From DASPOF01 sp035626155 (GTDB lineage: Bacteria > Desulfobacterota > Binatia > Binatales > Binataceae), in the NCBI GenBank assembly GCA_035626155.1, contig DASPOF010000077.1, positions 1 to 6,821 of the forward strand: a stretch of 6,821 nucleotides of DNA, in the 5' to 3' direction. The notes under the pieces are model-generated. The model was not told where the DNA came from and made no database searches. It saw only the letters and a list, made by a program, of their open reading frames with translations. A program made the position numbers and the translations under genes. Positions 1 through 6,370 of the stretch are shown here, piece after piece (within the stretch, counting starts at the first letter, position 1; each line of letters begins with the position of its first letter).

Positions 1-1304
1 GCGGCACGCGAGCGGAGATCGCAGGCGCGCTGCGCGAGGTGCTCCTGCCCCGGATGCGGCAGGATGGCCTGGAGCGCCTGTTCGCCGAGATCGAGATTCC
101 AGTCGTGTACATCCTGGCTGAAATGGAAGCGACAGGGATCGGAATCGATGCGGCCGCGCTGAAGAAAATCTCCGCGGAACTGGGCGAGCAAGCCGCGCGG
201 CTGGAACTTGCGTGCTATGAACTTGCGGGCCGGCGCTTCAATCTCAATTCGCCGGCGCAACTGCGGGAAGTCCTGTTCACGGATCTGAAACTATCGGCCA
301 AGGGCCTCAAGAAGACCAAGAGCGGATTCTCGACCGATGCCGACACGCTGGAGAAACTCGCCGCGGCGCATCCGATGCCGAAGAAGCTGCTCGAATACCG
401 AGCGCTTGCGAAGCTCAAATCGACTTACGCCGACGCCCTGGGCGATTTGATCGATCCCGCAACCGGCCGGATTCACACCACCTTCCACCAGGCGCTGACG
501 GCCACCGGGCGGCTGAGCTCGAGCGATCCGAACCTCCAGAACATTCCCACGCGCAATGAGGAGGGCCGGCGAATTCGCCGCGCGTTCGTCGCCCGCGATC
601 GATTTCTGCTGCTCTCCGCCGATTACTCCCAGATCGATTTGCGCGTGCTCGCGCACCTGTCGGGCGACCCGACGCTGGTCGATGCGTTCCAGCGCGGCGA
701 GGACATCCATGTCCGCACTGCGACTGAGGTCCTCGGCATCACGGCCGATCGGGTCGATGCCGCGGCGCGCCGTCTCGCAAAGACAATAAATTTCGGGATC
801 ATTTACGGGATGGGTCCGCAGAGGCTGGCGAGCCAGCTTGGGATTTCGCTCGCCGACGCTTCCGATTACATCAAGCGGTACTTCGACCGCCTTCCCGGCG
901 TTCAGGCGTGGGTCGATGAAACTGTAAAAAAAGCACGCGCCGACGGGTATGTGACCACGATGTACGGGCGACGTAGATATCTTCCGGAACTCAACTCGCC
1001 GCCCGGCGGCGCACGTGCTCAGGCCGAGAGGATCGCCATTAATACGCCAATTCAGGGCAGTGCTGCCGACTTGATAAAAGTGGCTATGATCAGGCTACAT
1101 TACGAGATTCGCCGCCTTGAGATCCCCGCGAGCATGATCATGCAGGTACATGATGAATTACTCCTGGAAGTGCAGGCAGATGCCGTGGCGGCGGCCGGCG
1201 AGGCGGCTCGGCGCGAGATGGAGGGGGTAGCGTCGTTGAAGGTGCCGCTTAAGGTCGACGTCAAATGGGGACCTAACTGGGCCGAAATGGGTGGGGGAAG
1301 CTGA
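1..1304 (+). CDS. polA: DNA polymerase I, C-terminal polymerase domain (5' end outside window)
   Basis: Family A DNA polymerase, which fills gaps and replaces RNA primers during replication and repair. The frame is open to base 3 with no stop, so the gene starts outside the window. The GTG at 39 is an internal Val, not a start. The 5'-nuclease domain and nearly all of the 3'-5' exonuclease-like domain are missing, roughly the first 480-500 residues by comparison with the 928-residue E. coli enzyme. Counting from the codon at 39, the visible parts are: the thumb region; TATGRLSSSDPNLQNIP (154-170); motif A DYSQIDLR (195-202) with metal-binding Asp195; the O-helix RRLAKTINFGIIYGM (244-258) with the conserved Arg, Lys, Phe and Tyr; and motif C QVHDE (369-373) with Asp372. 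All catalytic positions are present. Motif A has Asp200 where E. coli has Glu710. The stop overlaps the next gene. Identity is certain. Confidence 0.97.
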   Translation, partial: GTRAEIAGALREVLLPRMRQDGLERLFAEIEIPVVYILAEMEATGIGIDAAALKKISAELGEQAARLELACYELAGRRFNLNSPAQLREVLFTDLKLSAKGLKKTKSGFSTDADTLEKLAAAHPMPKKLLEYRALAKLKSTYADALGDLIDPATGRIHTTFHQALTATGRLSSSDPNLQNIPTRNEEGRRIRRAFVARDRFLLLSADYSQIDLRVLAHLSGDPTLVDAFQRGEDIHVRTATEVLGITADRVDAAARRLAKTINFGIIYGMGPQRLASQLGISLADASDYIKRYFDRLPGVQAWVDETVKKARADGYVTTMYGRRRYLPELNSPPGGARAQAERIAINTPIQGSAADLIKVAMIRLHYEIRRLEIPASMIMQVHDELLLEVQADAVAAAGEAARREMEGVASLKVPLKVDVKWGPNWAEMGGGS

Positions 1305-1926
1305 GAATTCGGCTGAATTTCGTCCCCCTGACCCCCGTCTAACCGAATTGAGAAACCCAAGCCGCCCCGACGGCGATGAAGCCGAACTCATTGAGCGTGC
1401 GAAAAAGGGTGACTCGCACGCGTTTGGCACGCTCGTCGAGCGCTATCAGCGGCGGGTGGTGGGTGTGGCGCTTGCGGTTGTCCATAACCAGGATGACGCA
1501 CTCGAGCTTGCGCAGGAGACCTTCGTCAGAGCATATGAGAACCTCGGCAAGTTCGAGTCGCGATCGAGTTTCTCGACCTGGCTCTACCGAATCGCCGCGA
1601 ACCTCGCGATCGATTTCTGGCGCCGCGAGGGACGTCACGTCGTGCTGCGCGGCGAGGATGCCGAGGCCGAAATCAGCCGGCTGCCAAGCCGGCTCGGCGA
1701 CTCATTCAAAGATGCCAGCCGCAGTGAGCTTTCCGCGCGTCTAAGCAAGGCACTTGAGGAGTTGACGGCGGAACATCGTGCAGTGATACTTCTACGCGAA
1801 GTCGAAGGAATGTCATACGATGAGATCAGCGAAGTGCTTCAATGTCCGCGCGGGACGGTGATGAGCCGGCTGCATTACGCCCGCAATCGGCTGCGCGGGT
1901 TGTTGAAGGACCTCGCCTCGAGCTGA
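1291..1926 (+). CDS. ECF-type (extracytoplasmic function) RNA polymerase sigma factor, RpoE-like
   Basis: A group 4 (ECF) sigma factor, which directs RNA polymerase to stress or envelope promoters. Region 2 spans about residues 32-113 and includes the DALELAQETFVRAYENL and FSTWLYRIAANLAIDFWRR stretches. Region 4 spans about 152-205 with the helix-turn-helix GMSYDEISEVLQCPRGTV followed by MSRLHYARNRLR. There is no region 1.1 or 3, as expected for ECF members, and 211 residues is a normal length. The GTG start at 1291 lies inside polA and overlaps it by 14 bases. I see no strong Shine-Dalgarno, and no ATG precedes the conserved region. A TTG at 1348 is an alternative start, since residues 1-30 look unconserved. 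The anti-sigma gene follows after 7 bases, so the pair is probably co-transcribed and the sigma held inactive by its neighbour. The target regulon cannot be read from the window. Confidence 0.93.
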   Translation: MGEAENSAEFRPPDPRLTELRNPSRPDGDEAELIERAKKGDSHAFGTLVERYQRRVVGVALAVVHNQDDALELAQETFVRAYENLGKFESRSSFSTWLYRIAANLAIDFWRREGRHVVLRGEDAEAEISRLPSRLGDSFKDASRSELSARLSKALEELTAEHRAVILLREVEGMSYDEISEVLQCPRGTVMSRLHYARNRLRGLLKDLASS

Positions 1927-1933
1927 GCTGATT

Positions 1934-2521
1934 ATGACTGACTGTAGCGAAATTAGCCTGATGCTCGGCGCATTCGAGGACAACGAGCTCGAACCCAACG
2001 AGATGCAGGACGTTGCTTTTCATCTCGCCCGATGCGAGAGCTGCACGGCCCTGCTCGCCGAGTACGGAACCATAGGGCGCGAACTGCGCTCGATCGTGAC
2101 GCCGCCCCCGCTTGGAGGGTTCGTCGCGGCGGTAATGGACCGAATCGAGAACCTCCCCGTGCCGCTGACGGTCCGGACCCGCCGCTTCTTCGACCGCATC
2201 AGCGATCACATTTCATCGGGGTTCGCGCTGGGAGCGGGTGTCGCTCTGGCGGCGATGCTTACCGTGGTCATCGCGACTCCGTATGCGCGTCTGATGTTGA
2301 ACCCTAAGGCGCCCGCTCAGCAGTTGGCGAAAGAGGCGCCGGCGGAGCCGGCCGCGAACATCGAGCACGAAACCGAAAAGTACCAAGCGCCTGAGGGTCT
2401 CTCGATGGCGAGCGGCTCCAACGCGGTCATCTCGAGAATCGAGTCGGGCACCTCTTCGGTCGCCGTCTGGAGCGAGCCGCAGACCGACACCACGGTGATC
2501 TGGCTGCCGGACGAGCCGTAA
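1934..2521 (+). CDS. Zinc-finger (zf-HC2/ZAS-type) transmembrane anti-sigma factor
   Basis: Likely the cognate anti-sigma factor of the upstream ECF sigma. The cytoplasmic N-terminal domain would bind the sigma, and signals from the envelope would release it. The N-terminus carries the H-x3-C-x2-C signature of zinc-associated anti-sigma domains (His30, Cys34, Cys37), with Cys4 as a possible further ligand. A single hydrophobic span runs from about residue 96 to 115 (FALGAGVALAAMLTVVIATP). The remaining roughly 75 residues are Ala/Pro/Glu-rich and would lie outside the membrane. They end in a short hydrophobic and acidic tail, TTVIWLPDEP. The 195-residue length suits the family. Seven bases separate it from the sigma gene and 7 more from the secreted-protein gene, which fits a three-gene operon. 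The role is inferred from motif and position; release by proteolysis or by metal or redox change cannot be told apart. Confidence 0.88.
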   Translation: MTDCSEISLMLGAFEDNELEPNEMQDVAFHLARCESCTALLAEYGTIGRELRSIVTPPPLGGFVAAVMDRIENLPVPLTVRTRRFFDRISDHISSGFALGAGVALAAMLTVVIATPYARLMLNPKAPAQQLAKEAPAEPAANIEHETEKYQAPEGLSMASGSNAVISRIESGTSSVAVWSEPQTDTTVIWLPDEP

Positions 2522-2528
2522 TTCGCTG

Positions 2529-3482
2529 ATGTTCAACCCTCGCAGCCTCGCCTTCCTCATCGTCGTGCTCGTTGCGTTGGGTGCGCCGGCACGCGCCGGC
2601 GCGCAATTGCATCCCGACACGGTCAGCCTCCAGGTTGATTCCGTGCTTGCGACCGACACCAACCAGGGCGTCGATCCTCAGCTCGCTCCCGTCGAGCCGC
2701 ATCTGAAGGCATTCCGCTACAGCACCTACCAGCTTGTGAGCCGCCAGAAGGGCGAGACCTCCTGCGGTACGACGACTCAGTTCCAGCTACCCGGCGGCCG
2801 CGTCCTTCACCTCGAGCCGCGCGGATTCGACGGCAGGATGATCTCGATGGGGCTGGTTCTGACCCAGGGGCCGCGCCCGCTGCTCAGCACCGATCTCGAG
2901 GTGAGGAACCATGGCGTATTGATGCTGGGAGGGCCGCGGTACGAAAAGGGGATGCTCATCATCTCGATTGTGGCGAGTTCGCCGAACGGTGCGTCGCATC
3001 AGGCGTTGCCCGCGCAGGCGGCCCCAAGAGCTCCATTTCCCCTTCCAGTGGTCCAGTTACATCCCGAGATAATCAACGTCAGGGTCGATTCAGTGCTCGC
3101 GAGCGACACCAACGGGGGCTTCGATACGCAGCTTCGCGCAATACAGCCCGAGCTCGATGCCTTCCGCTACAACACCTACAAGCTCATCAGCAGCCAGGAT
3201 AAGGAAACCCCGTGCGGCATCATGGTTCCCTTCATGCTCCCCGGGGGTCAAATCCTGCACTTGCAGCCGCGCTCAGTCGTGGACCAGACCATCGCGATGG
3301 GATTCGCGTTGTTCCAGGGACCGCGGCCGATGATGATGACCGACCTGAAGCTCAAGAATAACGGCGTCCTGATCGTCGGCGGACCGCATTACGAACAGGG
3401 CATGCTGATTCTCTCGATCGGCGCGCATACGCGCGAGCATCATCCGACCAACTCCGCTCAGGCGGAGACTCCCCGCAACTGA
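2529..3482 (+). CDS. Secreted protein of unknown function with two tandem homologous domains
   Basis: No characterised family is recognised. Residues 1-25 form a signal peptide: a short basic start, the hydrophobic run LAFLIVVLVALGAP, and a likely signal peptidase I site after ARAGA. The mature protein is two copies of one roughly 122-residue domain (27-148 and 177-298), aligned without gaps at an offset of exactly 150 residues. By my count 68 of 122 positions are identical. Shared motifs are VDSVLA-DTN, AFRY-TY-L, a single Cys (79 and 229) followed by Gly, LPGG--LHL-PR, QGPRP, TDL, and GGP-YE-GML. The linker (about 149-176) is Ala/Pro-rich. One Cys per domain could allow a bond between domains. 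It starts 7 bases after the anti-sigma gene with no clear Shine-Dalgarno, which suggests translational coupling. Position suggests an envelope protein co-expressed with, or sensed by, the sigma/anti-sigma pair; that is inference only. Confidence 0.85.
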   Translation: MFNPRSLAFLIVVLVALGAPARAGAQLHPDTVSLQVDSVLATDTNQGVDPQLAPVEPHLKAFRYSTYQLVSRQKGETSCGTTTQFQLPGGRVLHLEPRGFDGRMISMGLVLTQGPRPLLSTDLEVRNHGVLMLGGPRYEKGMLIISIVASSPNGASHQALPAQAAPRAPFPLPVVQLHPEIINVRVDSVLASDTNGGFDTQLRAIQPELDAFRYNTYKLISSQDKETPCGIMVPFMLPGGQILHLQPRSVVDQTIAMGFALFQGPRPMMMTDLKLKNNGVLIVGGPHYEQGMLILSIGAHTREHHPTNSAQAETPRN

Positions 3483-3544
3483 GCGGCGCCCGCACGGGCT
3501 TCTACGGCCGCGCCGTCGCGCGCGCGCCGCGATTCGCTTCTCCC

Positions 3545-3973
3545 TCAGGTACGCGCTCTCGATGGCCGCTCGCGCTTAGGCCGCCACGGCAAATCCGGCG
3601 GTACGAGCCAGAACGCAGCTACAACCAGGATCGCGAAACCCGCGTAGAGCGCCGCGAATACCCAGTGCGGCCAATCGTAGAAGATAAGTTGATGCGCCCA
3701 GTAGGCGATAAAAGAGCCGGGATAATCCGACTGCCCTGCCCTCTCCCGCAGCCAGTTCTCGATCGTGGTGAGAGGACATACGAGGCCGGCCAGGGTCTGC
3801 AGAAGCACTAGCGCGATCGCGGCGAGGTGCGCCGCGCGAAAATAGAAGTTCCTGACCCATCGCCACCGCGCGGCCCCGCCGGCGAGAATCGCGAGAAGGC
3901 CCAGCACGACGAACGCGACGTAGGCCGCGTGCGCAATTACCACCAGGTCCGCCAGTACCCGCCATCGAGCCAT
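3545..3973 (-). CDS. DUF2784 family integral membrane protein
   Basis: A 142-residue membrane protein of the DUF2784 family, which has no established function. Recognisable conserved features are a W-x-RN-x-YFR-x-AHL segment (39-50), the LVCPLTTIENWLR stretch (64-76), the PGSFIAYW-x-HQLIFYDWPHWVF block (85-106), and a basic, Pro-rich C-terminus. Three hydrophobic spans are visible at about 8-31, 47-66 and 102-125. The start ATG is preceded only by a weak GAG about 10 bases upstream. It follows the hydrolase on the same strand after 82 bases, so the two may share a transcript. It converges on the secreted-protein gene, with 62 bases between the two stops. The family call is firm; any role in metabolism or transport would be a guess. 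Confidence 0.88.
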   Translation of the reverse strand: MARWRVLADLVVIAHAAYVAFVVLGLLAILAGGAARWRWVRNFYFRAAHLAAIALVLLQTLAGLVCPLTTIENWLRERAGQSDYPGSFIAYWAHQLIFYDWPHWVFAALYAGFAILVVAAFWLVPPDLPWRPKRERPSRART

Positions 3974-4055
3974 AACTTATCGCTCGAAATTATCACTTTC
4001 CCGGCAGCATCGTCGCGACGCCGACGCAGGGCGGTCGCAGGAATAGTAATTTTTC

Positions 4056-4934
4056 TCAGCGGACCTGGATGACGCGCCTCAACCATGCGAGCAGGTCGGC
4101 CGTCACCTCATCGCGATTGATCTCATTGAACATCTCATGGCGGCCTCCCGCGTAGTATTTCTCGGTGACATCGCGGAGACCCGCAGATCGATAGCGCTCG
4201 GCGAGCGGCCGAAGGTATTCGAGGTGATGGTTAACGGGATCTTCATCTCCCGCAAAGATATAAATGGGAAGGTCTTTGCGAATCCCCCGCAGGGCGTCCG
4301 GATCGCTTACGCGTCCCCAGGATGCGCGCGCGGATAATCGCGAGCGCTTGCGCATGCTGAAGCCGCAGAGCGGGTCCGCGATATAGGCATCGACCTCGGC
4401 CGGGTCGCGGCTCAGCCAATCGAAGGGCGTGCGTGCCGGTTCGAATGAGGCATTGAGGTCCTCGAGGCGGCCCTCTCGCCCCGAATCAGCCCGAGGCGCG
4501 GCGGGGTCGCGTGCGGCCGATCCCGAAAGCGCGCAGCCCGCGATCAGTGCGCTGTGGTCGAGAATGTATTGCTGGGCGACGAACGAACCCATGCTGTGGC
4601 CGAGCAGTACGACGGGAAGTCCGCCTTCGGCTGCCTGCGCGAGATGGGTTAGCTGGAGCGCGTCCTGGACGACCGCATCCCATCCGGCTTCGCCAAAATC
4701 GCCGAGTGCGTCCGGTCCTGTTGCGGTGCGCCCGTGACCGCGATGATCGTTGGCATAGACCGCGAAGCCCGCGGCATTCAGAGCCGCCGCCAGACGTGCA
4801 TAGCGCAGCGCGTGCTCGCCCAGCCCGTGCGCGATCTGCACGATCGCGGCGGGCGCCGCCGCGCTCCGCCATCGGTAGTACGCCACGCGCAGGCCGTCGC
4901 TGGAACTGGCGAACGAAAAATCCTCTCGGCTCAT
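4056..4934 (-). CDS. Alpha/beta hydrolase, monoacylglycerol lipase-like (serine aminopeptidase S33 family)
   Basis: A serine hydrolase that by family probably releases fatty acid from monoacylglycerols or related lysophospholipids. Visible are the oxyanion-hole region AHGLGEHALRY (35-45), YANDHRGHGRT (60-70), and the nucleophile elbow GHSMGS (112-117) with Ser114. The likely catalytic Asp is Asp232 in GDEDPVNH and the His is His266 in GGRHEMFNE. The HGLGEH and DHRGHG signatures are typical of the monoacylglycerol lipase branch. The 292-residue length is slightly above the usual 270-290. There is no signal peptide or membrane span, so it is probably cytoplasmic. The ATG at 4934 is supported by an AGGAG seven bases upstream. 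The 282 bases before it hold the stump of an unrelated methylase gene and a large inverted repeat, so it appears to have its own promoter. Substrate specificity is inferred from family only. Confidence 0.92.
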   Translation of the reverse strand: MSREDFSFASSSDGLRVAYYRWRSAAAPAAIVQIAHGLGEHALRYARLAAALNAAGFAVYANDHRGHGRTATGPDALGDFGEAGWDAVVQDALQLTHLAQAAEGGLPVVLLGHSMGSFVAQQYILDHSALIAGCALSGSAARDPAAPRADSGREGRLEDLNASFEPARTPFDWLSRDPAEVDAYIADPLCGFSMRKRSRLSARASWGRVSDPDALRGIRKDLPIYIFAGDEDPVNHHLEYLRPLAERYRSAGLRDVTEKYYAGGRHEMFNEINRDEVTADLLAWLRRVIQVR

Positions 4935-4941
4935 GGCGATA

Positions 4942-4947
4942 CTCCTC
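4942..4947 (-). promoter_or_regulatory. Ribosome binding site of the alpha/beta hydrolase
   Basis: The minus strand reads GAGGAG, with its AGGAG core seven bases before the ATG that ends at 4934. It is the only strong Shine-Dalgarno in the window and settles that start. Confidence 0.75.
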
Positions 4948-5004
4948 GTGGGCGGCGGACGAACCAGCCGCGCGCCGCGACTGACTTTAGCTCGCTCGGC
5001 CCGC

Positions 5005-5051
5005 CAGCTTAAACCCGGCGACGCGGTGCCGGCTATCGGGGTTTGAAGCTG
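5005..5051. repeat. Imperfect inverted repeat (12-bp arms, one bulge), intergenic
   Basis: The left arm CAGCTTAAACCC (5005-5016) pairs with GGGTTTGAAGCTG (5039-5051), leaving only the G at 5045 bulged. The 22-base centre can form an inner CCGGC/GCCGG stem (5015-5019 with 5028-5032), which competes with the base of the outer stem. No T-run follows on either strand, so it is not a standard intrinsic terminator. It lies just beyond the point where the methylase stump loses homology and about 70 bases before the hydrolase start. It may be an old terminator, a mobile palindromic element or an operator. Confidence 0.55.
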
Positions 5052-5055
5052 ATTT

Positions 5056-5199
5056 TCAGTGGGAAATGTGGCGCGCTCCGGACAAGTGAAGCGTGCTCGG
5101 ATGCCCGTGACGGATGGACTTATCCCGGGCCGAATGGCGGCTCACCACCGCGATCGGAAAATCCACCTCCGCCAGCCGCTTACATTCCTTAGAAATCAT
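5056..5199 (-). pseudogene. N-terminal stump of a DUF1156 (adenine-specific) DNA methylase
   Basis: A 47-codon frame starting at the ATG ending at 5199. Its sequence KRLAEVDFPIAVVSRHSA (residues 7-24), then [15 protein letters not shown] (25-39), closely matches the N-terminal signature of DUF1156 proteins as I remember it. That signature runs KRLIE-x-P, [25 protein letters not shown]. The family consists of large DNA methylases, often over 900 residues, found in predicted anti-phage loci. After LHL the expected WWARRPLA reads SGARHISH and a TGA follows, so more than 90% of the gene, including all methyltransferase motifs, is gone. It begins 17 bases after the stop of the HEPN-like gene, a spacing typical of an operon, which suggests the two were co-transcribed before the loss. 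A functional 47-residue peptide is possible but unlikely. Confidence 0.75.
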
Positions 5200-5216
5200 C
5201 GGGCACCCAGTCAACG

Positions 5217-6365
5217 CTAATCCTTTGGCCGCTGGCTCCCGGCGAGTTCCTCCGCGGCACGCGCGCTGGCGAGGCTAAGGCGCTGGTTTGCGACCAAACC
5301 ACGCCAACTAAGCACAGATCCGTCGTGAGGTGGGTCCTTCGCTATCTTGAGCAATTCGCCGAACGCAGCGATCGCGCATAAGTCCCCGTCGCTGAGGCGG
5401 TACGCTCCTTCCTTATTCAGGAGCACTCGAACAAGCAGCGGAAACGCGACGATAGCCAGGGGAAGATGCCTCACCCCATAATCGCTGGTGGCCGGGGACT
5501 TCAGCACACCATGCGCGTAGAATTTCCCGCGCAGCGTTTGGAAGTCTCCTTGCCATTCGCGGAGAAGACCTGTGTCGATCGGCAACGGATAATTGGCTGG
5601 AACGAAGCACGCAGTGAACTTCTCTGCTACGGCCTCGCTCCTTCTACCGGCGTCAAGGAGACGTTGGAAAGCGCTGCATAAGAGCACCCAGTCAGCCTGC
5701 CATAGCACGTAATCGGTGCTATCGGTGTTGGCGCGGTTGAAACACACGATCGCGTCACGCCACCTCGCCCAACTTCCTCCTTGCCCCTTAAGCTTCGTGT
5801 CCCTGAACCGGGCGAGGCCCGCTAACAGGGCTCCGTCGAGAGTGACCGCTGCGACTTGAGAAACGTGACGCGGTTCGAAGAACGACACATCCTTGAGCGA
5901 CTGGTAAGAGAGCACGAGTTGCCCGCAGCGAACCGTGAACAAGCTCGTCCCTAGCAGGTGGCCAACCCTCTCGGGAAATCGCTGCCCGTGAATGAGAAAA
6001 CAATCTGCATTGCAATACGGATCGTCGTTGATCAGGTATTCCCGAGCGGCAAGCCCCGATAAGCACGCCAGACAAACCGAGTCCCACAGGTACTCGCGTT
6101 GGGCCTGGTTGAGGTCGGCGAACAATTGGTGGTCGGCGAATCGGGCAACAGTAAAATGACGGACTGGTTCTCTGTTCGGCGATTTGTAGCTGGACAGGAT
6201 CGAATGGACCTTCTCCCTCTCGTAGGAGTTGAACTCTTGAGGTGGATTATCCGTGTGCCACGGAATCAGCCTGCTCTCGCCGACTGAGTATGGCTCCTGA
6301 AGACGTAGCCACGGCATGAAGTGGAAACTTGCCATTCCTGTTTTGTCAGTTGCCTCCGTGGCCAT
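5217..6365 (-). CDS. Uncharacterised protein with HEPN-like R-x5-H motif, possible RNase of a defence operon
   Basis: An intact 382-codon gene with no close characterised relative that I recognise. The N-terminal half begins MPWLRLQEP (17-25) and looks mixed alpha/beta. The C-terminal half fits a HEPN helical bundle. A helix RWRDAIVCFNRAN (201-213) is followed by a long hydrophobic helix, WQADWVLLCSAFQRLLDAG (222-240). Then comes LRGKFYAHG (278-286), whose Arg279-x5-His285 fits the Rx4-6H active-site motif of HEPN RNases. Many HEPN proteins have an acidic residue in the AFxxLL helix; here it is Gln234. There is no signal peptide or membrane span. Starts at Met1, Met11 and Met17 are all possible; none has a well-spaced Shine-Dalgarno, and Met17 begins the conserved-looking part. 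It lies between a broken DUF3883 gene and a truncated DUF1156 methylase, both on the same strand, so it is probably the surviving middle gene of a defence operon. The HEPN call is inference from motif and helix layout. Confidence 0.6.
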   Translation of the reverse strand: MATEATDKTGMASFHFMPWLRLQEPYSVGESRLIPWHTDNPPQEFNSYEREKVHSILSSYKSPNREPVRHFTVARFADHQLFADLNQAQREYLWDSVCLACLSGLAAREYLINDDPYCNADCFLIHGQRFPERVGHLLGTSLFTVRCGQLVLSYQSLKDVSFFEPRHVSQVAAVTLDGALLAGLARFRDTKLKGQGGSWARWRDAIVCFNRANTDSTDYVLWQADWVLLCSAFQRLLDAGRRSEAVAEKFTACFVPANYPLPIDTGLLREWQGDFQTLRGKFYAHGVLKSPATSDYGVRHLPLAIVAFPLLVRVLLNKEGAYRLSDGDLCAIAAFGELLKIAKDPPHDGSVLSWRGLVANQRLSLASARAAEELAGSQRPKD

Positions 6366-6370
6366 GCGCC

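Noticed and set aside
960..1290. ECF-type autoregulatory promoter upstream of the sigma gene (a GGAACT occurs at about 986).
   Set aside because: No matching -10 element at the right spacing, and the site lies in conserved polA coding sequence.
3483..3544. Possible hairpin terminator between the convergent secreted-protein and DUF2784 genes (GCCC-GCAC-GGGC at 3488-3499, or CGGCGC/GCGCCG at 3484-3515).
   Set aside because: The stems are short or widely spaced, and no T-run follows on either strand. In such GC-rich sequence these pairings are expected by chance.
3974..4055. Gap between the hydrolase stop and the DUF2784 start searched for a terminator or small gene.
   Set aside because: Only a few T's near 4051-4054 without a convincing stem, and no coding potential. 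Nothing supportable.
4486..4984. Long Arg/Ala-rich open frames on the plus strand, and in a second minus frame, over the hydrolase.
   Set aside because: They overlap a well-supported hydrolase gene, are strongly Arg-rich and lack domains, as expected of antisense shadows in GC-rich DNA.
4950..5015. Possible promoter for the hydrolase on the minus strand (TTTAAG and TAAAGT, 18 apart).
   Set aside because: Only 3 of 6 and 4 of 6 consensus matches, and the -35-like part lies inside the inverted repeat. Too weak to annotate.
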